Origin: Acidimicrobiia bacterium
GTDB taxonomy: Bacteria > Actinomycetota > Acidimicrobiia > Spongiisociales > UBA11373
Assembly: GCA_030584185.1 (NCBI GenBank)
Contig: CP129495.1
Location: 1,267,628 to 1,331,627 of the forward strand
DNA: 64,000 bases
Direction: 5' to 3'
The translations under genes were made by a program, and so were the position numbers. Positions within the stretch are counted from its first letter, which is position 1; the number at the start of each line of letters is the position of its first letter. Under the pieces are notes generated by a model, which was given only the letters and a program-made list of their open reading frames with translations, did not search any database and was not told where the DNA came from. This document shows, in pieces, positions 24,178 to 32,296 of the stretch.

Positions 24178-24534
24178 GTGCGAGCGACGAGACGCTGGCG
24201 TGACTACCGGACCCCCAGCGGACGAAGACCGGTCAAGCGGTTCATCGATGGGCTGTCAGATGCGGATGCCGCTGCGGTGGTTGCTGCCATGAAGGACGTG
24301 CAGGTATACGGCAACGAAGTCGCCCATCACCTCGACGGTGACATCTACGAGGTGCGCGCTGCTGGTCACAAGCAGTCATTCCGCGTCCTCTATGCAACGG
24401 AGGGCAAGGAGGACCAAGTGCTTCTAGCCCTCGAAGCAATCTCCAAGAAGACCAAGAGGACTCCCCTGCAGACCATCCAGCTCGCGAATCGAAGGCTTGC
24501 CGACTGGCGGTCGCGAGGCCGGAAGCAGCAGTGA
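24178..24534 (+). CDS. HigB-like toxin (Gp49/RelE superfamily)
   Basis: 118 residues. The RelE-type core is visible: DIYEVRAAGHKQSFRVLYA (about 58-76), then LLALEAISKKTKRTPLQTI and ANRRLADW, typical of the phage-derived Gp49/HigB toxins that cut mRNA at the ribosome. Toxin precedes antitoxin, the HigBA order. TAGCTT (24166-24171) lies 6 bases before the GTG at 24178, so this start is chosen over the GTG at 24172, which would abut the promoter box. First gene of the second accessory block. Confidence 0.85.
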   Translation: MRATRRWRDYRTPSGRRPVKRFIDGLSDADAAAVVAAMKDVQVYGNEVAHHLDGDIYEVRAAGHKQSFRVLYATEGKEDQVLLALEAISKKTKRTPLQTIQLANRRLADWRSRGRKQQ

Positions 24535-24540
24535 GGTGCC

Positions 24541-24556
24541 ATATCATATTTGATAT
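24541..24556. promoter_or_regulatory. inverted repeat between HigB and HigA genes, probable operator
   Basis: ATATCA (24541-24546) and TGATAT (24551-24556) are perfect arms around TATT. A further ATAT-containing half-site (GACGATATGTC) follows at 24563. Location before the XRE antitoxin suits autoregulation; an internal promoter for the antitoxin may lie here. Confidence 0.55.
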
Positions 24557-24606
24557 CTCGCTGACGATATGTCAGGGTGTTGTCTGAGGAGCAAGGGAGA
24601 AGCGCG

Positions 24607-24948
24607 ATGACCGACTTCCTGACCGAACTCATCGCAGAGCGAAGCGAAGCGAACGAACACTTCGCCGAGTTGGTGGACGCCGCCTTCAAGCGTCGCGAGC
24701 TCGTTCGGCAACTTGCCGCGATTCGCACCGAGCTCTCGATCTCCCAGACAAGGCTTGCTTCACTGATGGGAACGTCACAGTCGGCGGTCGCGCGACTCGA
24801 GTCAGGCGACACCGACGCCCGTGCCTCCACGCTCGCACGATATGCGGCCGCCCTGGGGCGGCGAATCGAGTTCGAGATCGTTGAGGAGACGACCCCCAGG
24901 ACCGACGGCGGGCCCCGAAGGCACCGCCAGAAACTCGCCCCCGCCTGA
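24607..24948 (+). CDS. HigA-like XRE family antitoxin
   Basis: 113 residues from ATG 24607, which has AAGGGAG 8-9 bases upstream. The HTH_3 domain (LVRQLAAIRTELSISQTRLA, about 35-54, then MGTSQSAVARLESGDTDARA) fills the centre; the C-terminus is basic and disordered. It should neutralise and autoregulate with the HigB-like toxin upstream (72-base gap). An earlier in-frame start would lack the ribosome site. Confidence 0.86.
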   Translation: MTDFLTELIAERSEANEHFAELVDAAFKRRELVRQLAAIRTELSISQTRLASLMGTSQSAVARLESGDTDARASTLARYAAALGRRIEFEIVEETTPRTDGGPRRHRQKLAPA

Positions 24949-24997
24949 GACTGCTCCAGCCCAGGGCTGGCCTGTCGGCACGCAGAACGGCACCTTG

Positions 24998-25025
24998 CCC
25001 TCTGTCAGCGTGCGGAAATGACACC
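24998..25025 (+). repeat. 28-bp direct repeat, left copy
   Basis: Matches 26086-26113 at 24 of 28 bases, with an exact central GTCAGCGTGCGG. The pair brackets the XRE/nucleotidyltransferase module. Confidence 0.65.
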
Positions 25026-25035
25026 AGGTAACGCG

Positions 25036-25074
25036 TTGACCCAATCGACCCGACGACTTATGCTGTGGCATAAG
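25036..25074 (+). promoter_or_regulatory. promoter and operator of the XRE/nucleotidyltransferase module
   Basis: TTGACC (25036-25041), 17 bases, TATGCT (25059-25064) is a near-ideal sigma70-type promoter. CTTATGC-TGTG-GCATAAG (25057-25074) is a perfect inverted repeat over the -10, so the encoded XRE protein probably represses its own operon here. Confidence 0.75.
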
Positions 25075-25086
25075 AAGGAGGAGCAG

Positions 25087-25443
25087 ATGAGTCTTCCTGC
25101 GCGACTGCGTGCGACAAGAGAGGCCATCGGACTGACGCAGGAAGCTGTGTCCCGGATCTCAGGCATCGCCGCGCCCAACCTGTCGAAGATAGAGAACGGC
25201 GGGTCTGACATTCAGATCAGCACCCTGATGCGAATCCTGGATGCGATGAACCTGGATATCGAGTTCGTCCCCCGAGATGCCCCCATCTCCCTTCAAGACG
25301 TAATCGCCCAGTCCGAACGGGGTCGGAAACGTCTCAACTCAAAAGGGATCGCCCCGTCTGATCCTCAGGCGCGACTGAGTGCGAAGCGAGCTCGTGGCCT
25401 CGATGTCTCGGTTGAGCAGTCCTTACTGACGCGAAGTGCCTGA
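25087..25443 (+). CDS. XRE family regulator / antitoxin
   Basis: 118 residues. HTH_3 domain at residues 5-58 (LRATREAIGLTQEAVSRISG, then AAPNLSKIENGGSDIQISTL). The C-terminal half is polar with DVIAQSERGRKRL. AAGGAGG precedes the ATG. The gene overlaps the nucleotidyltransferase-like gene by 8 bases, and a palindrome covers its -10 box, so it probably represses the pair and may neutralise the partner. Confidence 0.85.
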   Translation: MSLPARLRATREAIGLTQEAVSRISGIAAPNLSKIENGGSDIQISTLMRILDAMNLDIEFVPRDAPISLQDVIAQSERGRKRLNSKGIAPSDPQARLSAKRARGLDVSVEQSLLTRSA

Positions 25444-26044
25444 CGACACGGCCTCGCCGGTTGACCTTCTCCGTCGTGCCGCCGAGGCGAGCATCGGTTC
25501 GACAGAACGAAAGCTGCTGACCGCCGCCGGGTTTGGTGAGGCTGCGCTTGATGCCCCCGTCCTCGTTGGCGGGACGGCGGTTGAACTACATACGGGCGCA
25601 TATCGGCCCACGGACATCGACCTCGTCGGCTACCCCAAGCCGGGCTCGGACGCGATCCTTGCTGAACTCGGATTCGAGCGAGAAGGGCGACACTGGCTCT
25701 TTGCCTTCGCCGACCGGGAGACTCTCGCGATCGAGGTCCCAGGTGACCGCCTTGCCGACTTCGCGCGGGAGCCGCCGCTCGTGATCGACCTATCGCCGGG
25801 GCAAATCGCCGTCATCGGCCTCAACGACCTGCTGATGGACCGCCTGCTGCAGGCCACCGGAGGCGAACCGGTCACCATGGACGAGGCCGTCAGATTGGCG
25901 ACGGCAGCGTATGAGCGAATCGACTGGGAAGACCTCTCGGCCCGATCAGATGCAGCTGCCCAGGACGAGACGCTCGCCGGAGCAAGCCTTCCAGCAGTCC
26001 TGGCTGCGGTCAGACGCACTGCCCGAAAGCAGCTACGGAGGTGA
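25436..26044 (+). CDS. nucleotidyltransferase-like toxin candidate (DUF6036/AbiEii type)
   Basis: 202 residues. APVLVGGTAVELHTG (about 40-54) followed by YRPTDIDLVGYP (about 55-66) is the GG...DxD core of the minimal nucleotidyltransferase fold. In paired systems with an upstream HTH protein (AbiE, MenAT-like) such enzymes modify tRNA or proteins and act as toxins; that role is inference here. GTG start inside the XRE gene gives coupling. Flanked by the 28-bp direct repeats. Confidence 0.75.
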   Translation: MPDDTASPVDLLRRAAEASIGSTERKLLTAAGFGEAALDAPVLVGGTAVELHTGAYRPTDIDLVGYPKPGSDAILAELGFEREGRHWLFAFADRETLAIEVPGDRLADFAREPPLVIDLSPGQIAVIGLNDLLMDRLLQATGGEPVTMDEAVRLATAAYERIDWEDLSARSDAAAQDETLAGASLPAVLAAVRRTARKQLRR

Positions 26045-26085
26045 ATGAGCCGTGCTGGTTGGAAGCTGTCGAAGGTGAATCCCCA

Positions 26086-26113
26086 CCCTCGGTCAGCGTG
26101 CGGGAATGTCACT
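26086..26113 (+). repeat. 28-bp direct repeat, right copy
   Basis: 24 of 28 bases identical to 24998-25025, same orientation, 42 bases beyond the nucleotidyltransferase-like gene. Confidence 0.65.
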
Positions 26114-26322
26114 TGAGCAAGTCAGGTTCCTGTTGGTCAGGGGGATCGGTCCTCTTCCAGGCGCGCCACGAGCCCAAACGCGACGTGTCCGCAAACACGG
26201 GGGTAGTCCACCAACTCCAGCCACCGAGCCCTTCTCCTCACCCCACGGATGGCATCCTGATCCGCCGAGCCAAGGCACCCACCGCGTCACCGGGCAGATC
26301 CACCTTTCGACCCGCCGTGCCG

Positions 26323-27504
26323 CTACGCGCCAAGGCCCTCGATGATCCGTTCGGCGTCTGCGGTACTCAACGCACCGTCGATGGTGACCAGGGTGCCGCC
26401 GATGACGCCCCAGGCGTGCGTGGGAAGGAGAGTGCCGGAAGGTGGTGCGATCGTAAACTCGCCCCCGGCTGTCTCGAAGGCGTAGGTACCCTCGATGACG
26501 GCGTCTCCCCTCTGGTTCCACGGGTCGGCCGACGCCTGGACGCCAAGGGCGGGTCGGAAAGTGATCGTGATGCACGCGGTCTGGTTTCGGTATGCCAAGA
26601 CGGCGACCTCTGACGTTCCTTCGAGCAGGCTGAGCGGCTGAGCCGCGAACGCCCGGAGGCTGAGTACGAAACCTTCCGGTATCCAACTTGGGTCGTAGAC
26701 CTCGACGCCGAGACCGCTGAAGCTTGGAACCAGAGAGAAGCCGCCTTCGAATCGGGTCGGCCCTTGTCCCCCGGCGACAGCAGCTGCGGGGTGAAGGGCG
26801 TCGCGCGAGATCGTCTTGATCATGACCCCTGAGTCGAGGTCGTCGGCGATCGTCTCGCCGTTTGACATGGTGGTGGTGACTTCGACCACGGCCCAGGTCT
26901 CCATGTCGAGCGTCACCGTCCGACTGGTCTGATAGGGCAGGCCCAGCTCGACGAGAACAGGGTCGGGTCCAATCGGCAGCTCGATGACGAACACGGGCCG
27001 ACCATCACGGGAGGCGTAGACGCCGGCGCCGGTGGCCATGGCCTGTGCACCATGGGCCTGATAGGTATTGAGCTCCCTGCGGTAAGGGTCGGGGAGATCG
27101 GGACCGCCGTCGACGACCCCAGTGGTGATCGTGATCGAGTTGTCTTCCGCCGTGAGCTTCACCAGTTCGCGGGTCAGATCCATCGCATCCCACGCATACA
27201 CCGAGTGCCCGGGTCGCTGGAACAGGATGTCGCCCGACGCCGCGATCGCCATCCCGCGCGCCTCGGTCACCGTGAGGGGGATGGCAGAGACACCGCCCGT
27301 GGTCCCAGGCACGTCCGGTGCCGATGTGTCGGAGGCGCCGGTCGTCGACGTCGAAGGGTCGACGATGACTGTCGTCGACCCACCAATCGATCCTTTAAGT
27401 GTCGGGTCCCCGAGAAAAGCCGCCCAGCCCAGGGCGACGAGGACCGCCAGACCTACGGCTGCCAATCCTCCTATACGCAGGGCCGACCGGATCTTGACAC
27501 GCAT
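26323..27504 (-). CDS. membrane-anchored exported protein of unknown function
   Basis: 393 residues. One N-terminal transmembrane segment (about 10-31), a Ser/Thr/Pro linker (residues 40-75), then a beta-rich extracytoplasmic region. PSFSGLGVEVYDPSWIPEGF (about 285-304) and TACITITFRP resemble DUF4367-like domains of cell-surface or sporulation-related proteins, but the match is not firm. AAGGGAG lies 8 bases before the ATG. Follows the murein-endopeptidase gene by 18 bases, so the two form an operon and may act together at the cell envelope. Confidence 0.65.
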   Translation of the reverse strand: MRVKIRSALRIGGLAAVGLAVLVALGWAAFLGDPTLKGSIGGSTTVIVDPSTSTTGASDTSAPDVPGTTGGVSAIPLTVTEARGMAIAASGDILFQRPGHSVYAWDAMDLTRELVKLTAEDNSITITTGVVDGGPDLPDPYRRELNTYQAHGAQAMATGAGVYASRDGRPVFVIELPIGPDPVLVELGLPYQTSRTVTLDMETWAVVEVTTTMSNGETIADDLDSGVMIKTISRDALHPAAAVAGGQGPTRFEGGFSLVPSFSGLGVEVYDPSWIPEGFVLSLRAFAAQPLSLLEGTSEVAVLAYRNQTACITITFRPALGVQASADPWNQRGDAVIEGTYAFETAGGEFTIAPPSGTLLPTHAWGVIGGTLVTIDGALSTADAERIIEGLGA

Positions 27505-27522
27505 GGTCTGTCTCCCTTCGGG

Positions 27523-28572
27523 CTAGCTGCTGCATCCGCTGTAGTCGCCGTCCCAATGGGATGCCGTGCAGTACCGGACGTGAAGATGGTGGTCGTGGCC
27601 TGTCAAGGGCTCGACGATCGTGGGGAACCAGGTCTCGAAGTCAGGGTCGTTGTAATAGACCAGGTCGATCATCTGATATGAACCGAAGGCGGCTCCTTGC
27701 CGGATGTCCCAGAGGAGCGCCTTGGTCTTGGCTTGCCTATACCGAGTTGTGTTGGTGTACAAGATGCCGCGGCCCGTGGTGCATTGGTCGTAGCTTCCGC
27801 TCAGTATCGTGATGATCCCGATGTCCACGTCCATCCCTCGATCGTGCGAGTCGTGCGGAGAGAATGGCATTTCACCGTGTTGATGAGAGAGGTCCCAGAA
27901 GGGCAGATCTCCGGCGGCCTGGTCGTTGAAGTAATAGCCAGCGCGTTCAACAGCAGCCACGGTGGCGGCCGTACCCCACGACTCGTTCTCGGGCTGTGCG
28001 CCCAACCCCCCGGCTGCGCAGGCGTACGCGGTGACGGGCATGAGCCTGTAGTGCCACGTGAGGTGTTCCCACACCTCGTCGTCGACCACGCCGTCGTTTG
28101 TCATCCCGTGGAGCGATTGATAGGCCTTGACGGCGTTGAGGGTGCCCGTACCGAAAGCGCCATCGACGAGGAGGTAGGACCAGCCCGGATTGGTGGGATC
28201 GCGCTTGCTGTTGAGCAACCACTGGAGAGCCTGCACCGCGTAGTTGTTGGCTCCCTGGGTCAGCGTTGGTGTGAGGACTGGCCACGTTCCCGGCCCAACA
28301 ATCCCATCGGCTGACAGCGGAGGATGCGCCTGCTGAAACGAGATCACGTTTGACTTGGTTCCCGAGCCGAAGACCCCGTCAAGTGCTGGCGCGTAACCGT
28401 GATACCGCAGCAGCATCTGAACCGCCATGACATTGGCGCCGCGATGATTGAATTGAGTTGTCGGCCAATCCGGAACGTCAGTCGATCCCGCCATGCCGGT
28501 CCCGGCTATCCCGAAAACCAGGACTAAGGAAGCAACGACGGTGAGCGCGCCTCCGGTTCGCGGCTTCGACAT
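27523..28572 (-). CDS. exported peptidoglycan-binding, murein endopeptidase-like protein
   Basis: 349 residues. Signal peptide (1-28, ending GMAGS). Two peptidoglycan-binding repeats follow: NVMAVQMLLRYHGYAPALDG (about 47-66) and YAVQALQWLLNSK with VDGAFGTGTLNAVKAYQ. The C-terminal domain has HDSHDRGMDVDIG and GHDHHLHVRYC, the His/Asp set of MepA/M74-type zinc endopeptidases. It should bind and cut peptidoglycan cross-links outside the cell. Gene lies in the serine-recombinase block; a lytic role for transfer or competition is possible. Confidence 0.85.
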   Translation of the reverse strand: MSKPRTGGALTVVASLVLVFGIAGTGMAGSTDVPDWPTTQFNHRGANVMAVQMLLRYHGYAPALDGVFGSGTKSNVISFQQAHPPLSADGIVGPGTWPVLTPTLTQGANNYAVQALQWLLNSKRDPTNPGWSYLLVDGAFGTGTLNAVKAYQSLHGMTNDGVVDDEVWEHLTWHYRLMPVTAYACAAGGLGAQPENESWGTAATVAAVERAGYYFNDQAAGDLPFWDLSHQHGEMPFSPHDSHDRGMDVDIGIITILSGSYDQCTTGRGILYTNTTRYRQAKTKALLWDIRQGAAFGSYQMIDLVYYNDPDFETWFPTIVEPLTGHDHHLHVRYCTASHWDGDYSGCSS

Positions 28573-29551
28573 CCCTTGCCCCCTCCATCCGGTAACGGAG
28601 CTGAGCGTGAATCTCTACACACGATGGCAACACCGGGGCTCACGCACAGAGCCATATGGCACTTACTGATCCGGCAGGGTTCGGATCGGGCAACAACCCG
28701 AACACTGCGGGGCAGCGTGGGGAGCGCTCGCCCGATCGGGCTGCGCGAAATGCTCGATCGGTTGATGCCATGACGGTTCACCTGCACCTGCGACGGCTGC
28801 GGGTGGTGGAGGTGGCGTCAATGTGCCGGAGCGGCCTGATGTCGTAGTGGAGGACGCTCGTGCCGTGGTCGTTGTGCGTCTTGCGTGTTGAGGACCCGAG
28901 CAGCGCAAGACCGGCGTCGGCTGCGGGTGGGCGCTCGGAGTGTCGTGGCATGGCCGTCGCAGACGGTGCCAGATGCACCGGAACGCGCTTTTCGATTCCG
29001 TCGGATGAGCCCATCGCCATCGACCAGTTCGTCTTGAATCGGCACCTTCACTGTTTGGGTGACTGGCCATGATCCAGACCGCCATGATTGCCGGGTCGAT
29101 CCTCACACGCCAGGGGCTGGGGCGACCCCTCACCGGTATACGGGTATGCCGGCGCAACTGTGTTGCACGTGCGTGTGGGTTGAAAGGGGGTCGGTGCGCC
29201 GGCGGCCTGCGCGTCTCGGTGGCGTCGTCGCGGCTGGCGTGGTGGTGTGACGATCTTGGGGCATCGGTCTGCTCCTCTGCGATCAGCAGTCGGGTGATCG
29301 TGCCGGTGAGCCCTTTCACCCGGTTATCAGTGCTGTTCCGGAAGTGGGAGGTTGCGGCAGCCGAGTGCGCCGCTCAGGCGGTGTCAGACATGTCTCCGGA
29401 ACGTCCGACATGTCTCCGGAACGATCCGTCCGACATCTCCCCGGTCAATACACCGGTTGCTGACGGCGGGCTTGAAGGGTTTGTGAAAGGCCTTCTGCGA
29501 CTCGGTTGAAAGGGCTCTCGCCGATGATGCGGGGATGGAGCAGGTGGAACC
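28573..29551. other. 979-base interval without a supported gene
   Basis: Several frames are open but none has a start signal, third-position bias or recognisable product. It contains a short tandem repeat at 29387-29444. It may hold decayed mobile-element sequence, as expected beside a recombinase. Confidence 0.5.
29387..29444. repeat. three tandem GACATGTCTCCGGAAC-type repeats
   Basis: GACATGTCTCCGGAACG occurs at 29387 and 29407, and a third degenerate copy (GACATCTCCCCGG) at 29432. Similar short repeats can mark the ends of insertion sequences, but no transposase is seen. Confidence 0.55.
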
Positions 29552-29785
29552 GTGTCGCCAGCGGAGCCCTGGGGCGATGCGCGGGCGTTGGCTCACGATG
29601 CGGTGGTGGTGGCCTGGGTCGTGGAGAGCACGGCCCGTCAGGGGGTCTCGGTCAAGGTGGTGGAGCCGGGGGTGGTGGGGCGGGTGGCGGTGCTGTTCCG
29701 CGAGGGCGGGAGGCGGGTCAGAGCCGCCAGGTGGGGTGGAGGCGGGAGGGGTCGAAGCGGTTGCGACCCTGAACCGCCGGGTTGA
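29552..29785 (+). CDS. possible small protein opposite the recombinase 3' end
   Basis: 77 residues from GTG 29552. DARALAHDAVVVAWVVESTA and SVKVVEPGVVGRVAVLFREG read as plausible helix-strand protein with high G/C third positions. The last 68 bases overlap the recombinase gene on the other strand, and there is no clear ribosome site. Listed because no better candidate covers 29552-29717. Confidence 0.35.
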   Translation: MSPAEPWGDARALAHDAVVVAWVVESTARQGVSVKVVEPGVVGRVAVLFREGGRRVRAARWGGGGRGRSGCDPEPPG

Positions 29786-31124
29786 CGACAAGGTGATCGA
29801 GAACGGTGGCCACTATCGCCTGTTGACGGGAGAGGGGGAGGTCGGTCCAGGCGTCGGCGAGGGCCTTCGAGTTGCCGGCGTAGTCGTCGATGCGATTAGT
29901 ACGGGAGACCCGCGACAGGCGGCGCTTGGCTGCGTCGATGCGGGCCTGGATGGGTTGACGGGCCGCCGCCCATTCGGTGTGGCTGATGGCCCGGTCGGCG
30001 TAGTCCCGGGCGAGTTGCTCGAGCATGGCGGTGTCCTCGGCGACGGCGATGGCGAGCCGGTCGTGCTCTTGGTTGGCCTGGCGGGCCTCGGTGAGGGCTC
30101 GGGCCAACTCGGGGGTGTCGAGGCGGTAGAGGACGGCCTGGGTGAGGAAGCTCTCCACCGGCTCGGCGTTGATCGCCATCCGCCCACAGCCGGAGAATCC
30201 GGGGCCGGAGGCGCAGACGTAGCGGCGGACCCCATCGGCCCGGGGCCGCGACACCATCTCCGAGCCGCAGCGGCCACAGCGCAGCAAACCGCCGGTGAGC
30301 AAATAGCGGCGGGGGGCCCGGCGGGCAGGGCCTGCAGCCCGTGGCCGGCGGCGGGCCCGGAGCCGATCCGACTCTGCGGGGGTGATGATGGCGGGCCACT
30401 CGGCGTCTCCGGTGATCTCCCCGTGATGCTCCCGCCTCCCCGAGATCCGAGCCGAGGCCAGCATCCGAGCCAATGTCGTGGGGGTCCACTCCCCACCGAC
30501 GCTGGTGGTGACGCCCCGGTCGTTGAGGTCGACACAGATCGAGCGGGCCGACTCCCCCGCCAGAGCACGTTTGGCGGCCTCACGGATCACCTTCGCCTCC
30601 CCGGGCACCACGTGAGGGCGATCCGGGGTGTATCCGTAGGGGCGGGTGCCGCCACCGGAGACCTTGCCTTTGGAGGCCAGTTCGGCGTGTTTGCGGCGCA
30701 GCCGGTCGGCCGCCTTGTCAGACTCTCCGCGGGCGATCACCCCACCCAGTCTGGCCACCATCCGACCCTGCGGCGTCGTCAGATCGACATCCCCGGCCCG
30801 CACCGTCCGAATATCCACGAGCGAGGCGGCGTCGCACAGGTCGATGAAGTCCTCCAACTCCCGGGGACTGCGATGCAACCGATCGGGATGCCACACCACC
30901 AGGGCGTCCACCATCCCCGCCTTGATGTCCCCACAGAGCCGCTCATACTCGGGACGCCGCCTCCCCGAATAGGCCGACACGTCGTTGTCGACGTAGACCT
31001 CGGCCACCGGCCAGCCCAGGGAGCCGGCGAGGGCCTGGCAGTCCTCGATCTGCCGCTCCACCCCCAAACGAGTCCCATCAGGGTCTGAGGAGATCCGGGC
31101 GTAGATCGCAGCAGCGTGAGCCAC
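29718..31124 (-). CDS. large serine recombinase
   Basis: 468 residues. Catalytic domain: YARISSD with the nucleophilic Ser (about 12), GVERQIEDC, LVVWHPDRLHRS (about 75-86) and the long helix GRMVARLGGVIARGESDKAADRLRRKH. A recombinase domain (GGTRPYGYTPD onward) and zinc ribbon (CGRCGS, then CASGPGFSGCGRM) follow, then a coiled-coil region. Such enzymes integrate or excise elements between attP and attB. GTG lies 6 bases after TAATAT (31131-31136). Its 5' end points at the transsulfuration operon, so one attachment site should lie between 31125 and 31162. Confidence 0.93.
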   Translation of the reverse strand: MAHAAAIYARISSDPDGTRLGVERQIEDCQALAGSLGWPVAEVYVDNDVSAYSGRRRPEYERLCGDIKAGMVDALVVWHPDRLHRSPRELEDFIDLCDAASLVDIRTVRAGDVDLTTPQGRMVARLGGVIARGESDKAADRLRRKHAELASKGKVSGGGTRPYGYTPDRPHVVPGEAKVIREAAKRALAGESARSICVDLNDRGVTTSVGGEWTPTTLARMLASARISGRREHHGEITGDAEWPAIITPAESDRLRARRRPRAAGPARRAPRRYLLTGGLLRCGRCGSEMVSRPRADGVRRYVCASGPGFSGCGRMAINAEPVESFLTQAVLYRLDTPELARALTEARQANQEHDRLAIAVAEDTAMLEQLARDYADRAISHTEWAAARQPIQARIDAAKRRLSRVSRTNRIDDYAGNSKALADAWTDLPLSRQQAIVATVLDHLVVNPAVQGRNRFDPSRLHPTWRL

Positions 31125-31162
31125 CAGATGATATTAACACACTCTGGCCTCAATCACTGCAA

Positions 31163-32296
31163 TCACCCCAGAGCAGCGTCGAGGTCCTCGATAAGGTCGT
31201 CGGCGTGTTCGATCCCCACCGAGAGCCGGACCAGATCCTCGGGAACCTCCAGCGGGGTTCCCGCCACCGAGGCGTGGGTCATCGCCGCCGGCACCTCCAG
31301 CAGCGACTCGACACCGCCGAGGCTCTCGGCGAGGAAGAACAGCCGGGTCCTCTCGGCCAGCGCCCTGGCGGCATCGGACCCACCGCGTGGCCGGAACGAG
31401 ACCATCCCCCCGAAGCCGGACATCTGCTTCTTGGCCAGGTCGTGTCCGGGGTCCGATTCGAGACCCGGGTAGTACACCTGGGCCACCCGCTCGTCGGTCG
31501 CCAGGAACCGGGCGATGGCCATGGCGTTGGCACAGTGACGCTCCATCCGCACCGCCAGCGTCTTCATGCCCCGCAGCACCAGGAAGGCGTCGAAGGGCCC
31601 CGGGACCGGCCCGGCTGCGTTCTGCAGGAACCGCAGCCTCTCGTGGAGTGCGGCGTCCCCTGTGACCAGGGCGCCCCCCACCACGTCCGAGTGGCCGCCC
31701 AGGTACTTGGTGGTCGAGTGGAGCACGACGTCGGCCCCCATCTCCAACGGCCGCTGAAGGAATGGGGTGGCGAAGGTGTTGTCGACCACCAGCAGGGCGC
31801 CGGCATCGTGAGCGGCGGCGGCGACTGCGGTCACGTCGTACACCCGAAGCAGCGGATTGCTCGGTGTCTCCAACCAGACCAGACCGGTCTCCGGCCGGCA
31901 GGCGGCGGCCACCGACTCGGGATCGGACGGATCGGCCACACTCCAGGAGAAGCCCTGGCCGGCCAGGACGCGGGCGAAGAACCTGAAGGTCCCGCCGTAG
32001 GCATCGTCGGGAAGCACCACGTGCCCGCCCGCCTCGAGCAGATAGCCGAGAAGAGCCGTCGCCGCCATACCCGAGGCGGTGGCCACGGCGCCTCCCTCTT
32101 CGGCGCCCTCGAGGGCGGCCAGCGCCTCCTGGAGGGCGCTGCGGGTCGGGTTGTCGGTGCGGGAGTACTCAAAACCCGAGTGCTTCCCCGGCGAGTCCTG
32201 GGCGTAGGTGCTGGTGGCGTAGATGGGGACCACGACGGCCCCGGTCGTCGGATCCGGGTCCTGGCCGGCGTGGATCGCCCTGGTCTCGAACCTCAC
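31163..32296 (-). CDS. cystathionine gamma-lyase/synthase
   Basis: 377 residues. PLP fold type I of Cys/Met metabolism: YSRTDNPTRSALQEALAALE, ATASGMAATALL, VVDNTFATPFLQRPLEMGAD and the Schiff-base Lys in LHSTTKYLGGHSDVVGG. Paired with a cystathionine beta-synthase-like gene, the likely reaction is cleavage of cystathionine to cysteine (reverse transsulfuration), though synthase activity is possible. GTG overlaps the upstream stop by 4 bases. Gene symbol left open because metB and mccB cannot be told apart here. Confidence 0.9.
   Translation of the reverse strand: MRFETRAIHAGQDPDPTTGAVVVPIYATSTYAQDSPGKHSGFEYSRTDNPTRSALQEALAALEGAEEGGAVATASGMAATALLGYLLEAGGHVVLPDDAYGGTFRFFARVLAGQGFSWSVADPSDPESVAAACRPETGLVWLETPSNPLLRVYDVTAVAAAAHDAGALLVVDNTFATPFLQRPLEMGADVVLHSTTKYLGGHSDVVGGALVTGDAALHERLRFLQNAAGPVPGPFDAFLVLRGMKTLAVRMERHCANAMAIARFLATDERVAQVYYPGLESDPGHDLAKKQMSGFGGMVSFRPRGGSDAARALAERTRLFFLAESLGGVESLLEVPAAMTHASVAGTPLEVPEDLVRLSVGIEHADDLIEDLDAALG

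Noticed and set aside
28663-29319. A 218-codon minus-strand frame in the gene-poor interval
   Set aside because: Rich in Arg, Pro, His and Thr runs, no ribosome site, no recognisable fold; codon use is not that of neighbours.
29384-29791. A 135-codon minus-strand frame over the tandem repeats
   Set aside because: Low-complexity and largely overlaps the recombinase 3' end and the tandem repeat; only the repeat itself is reported.
31125-31162. Defined attachment site for the serine recombinase
   Set aside because: The location is plausible, but I found no convincing matching core near 24109-24177, so no att feature is annotated.
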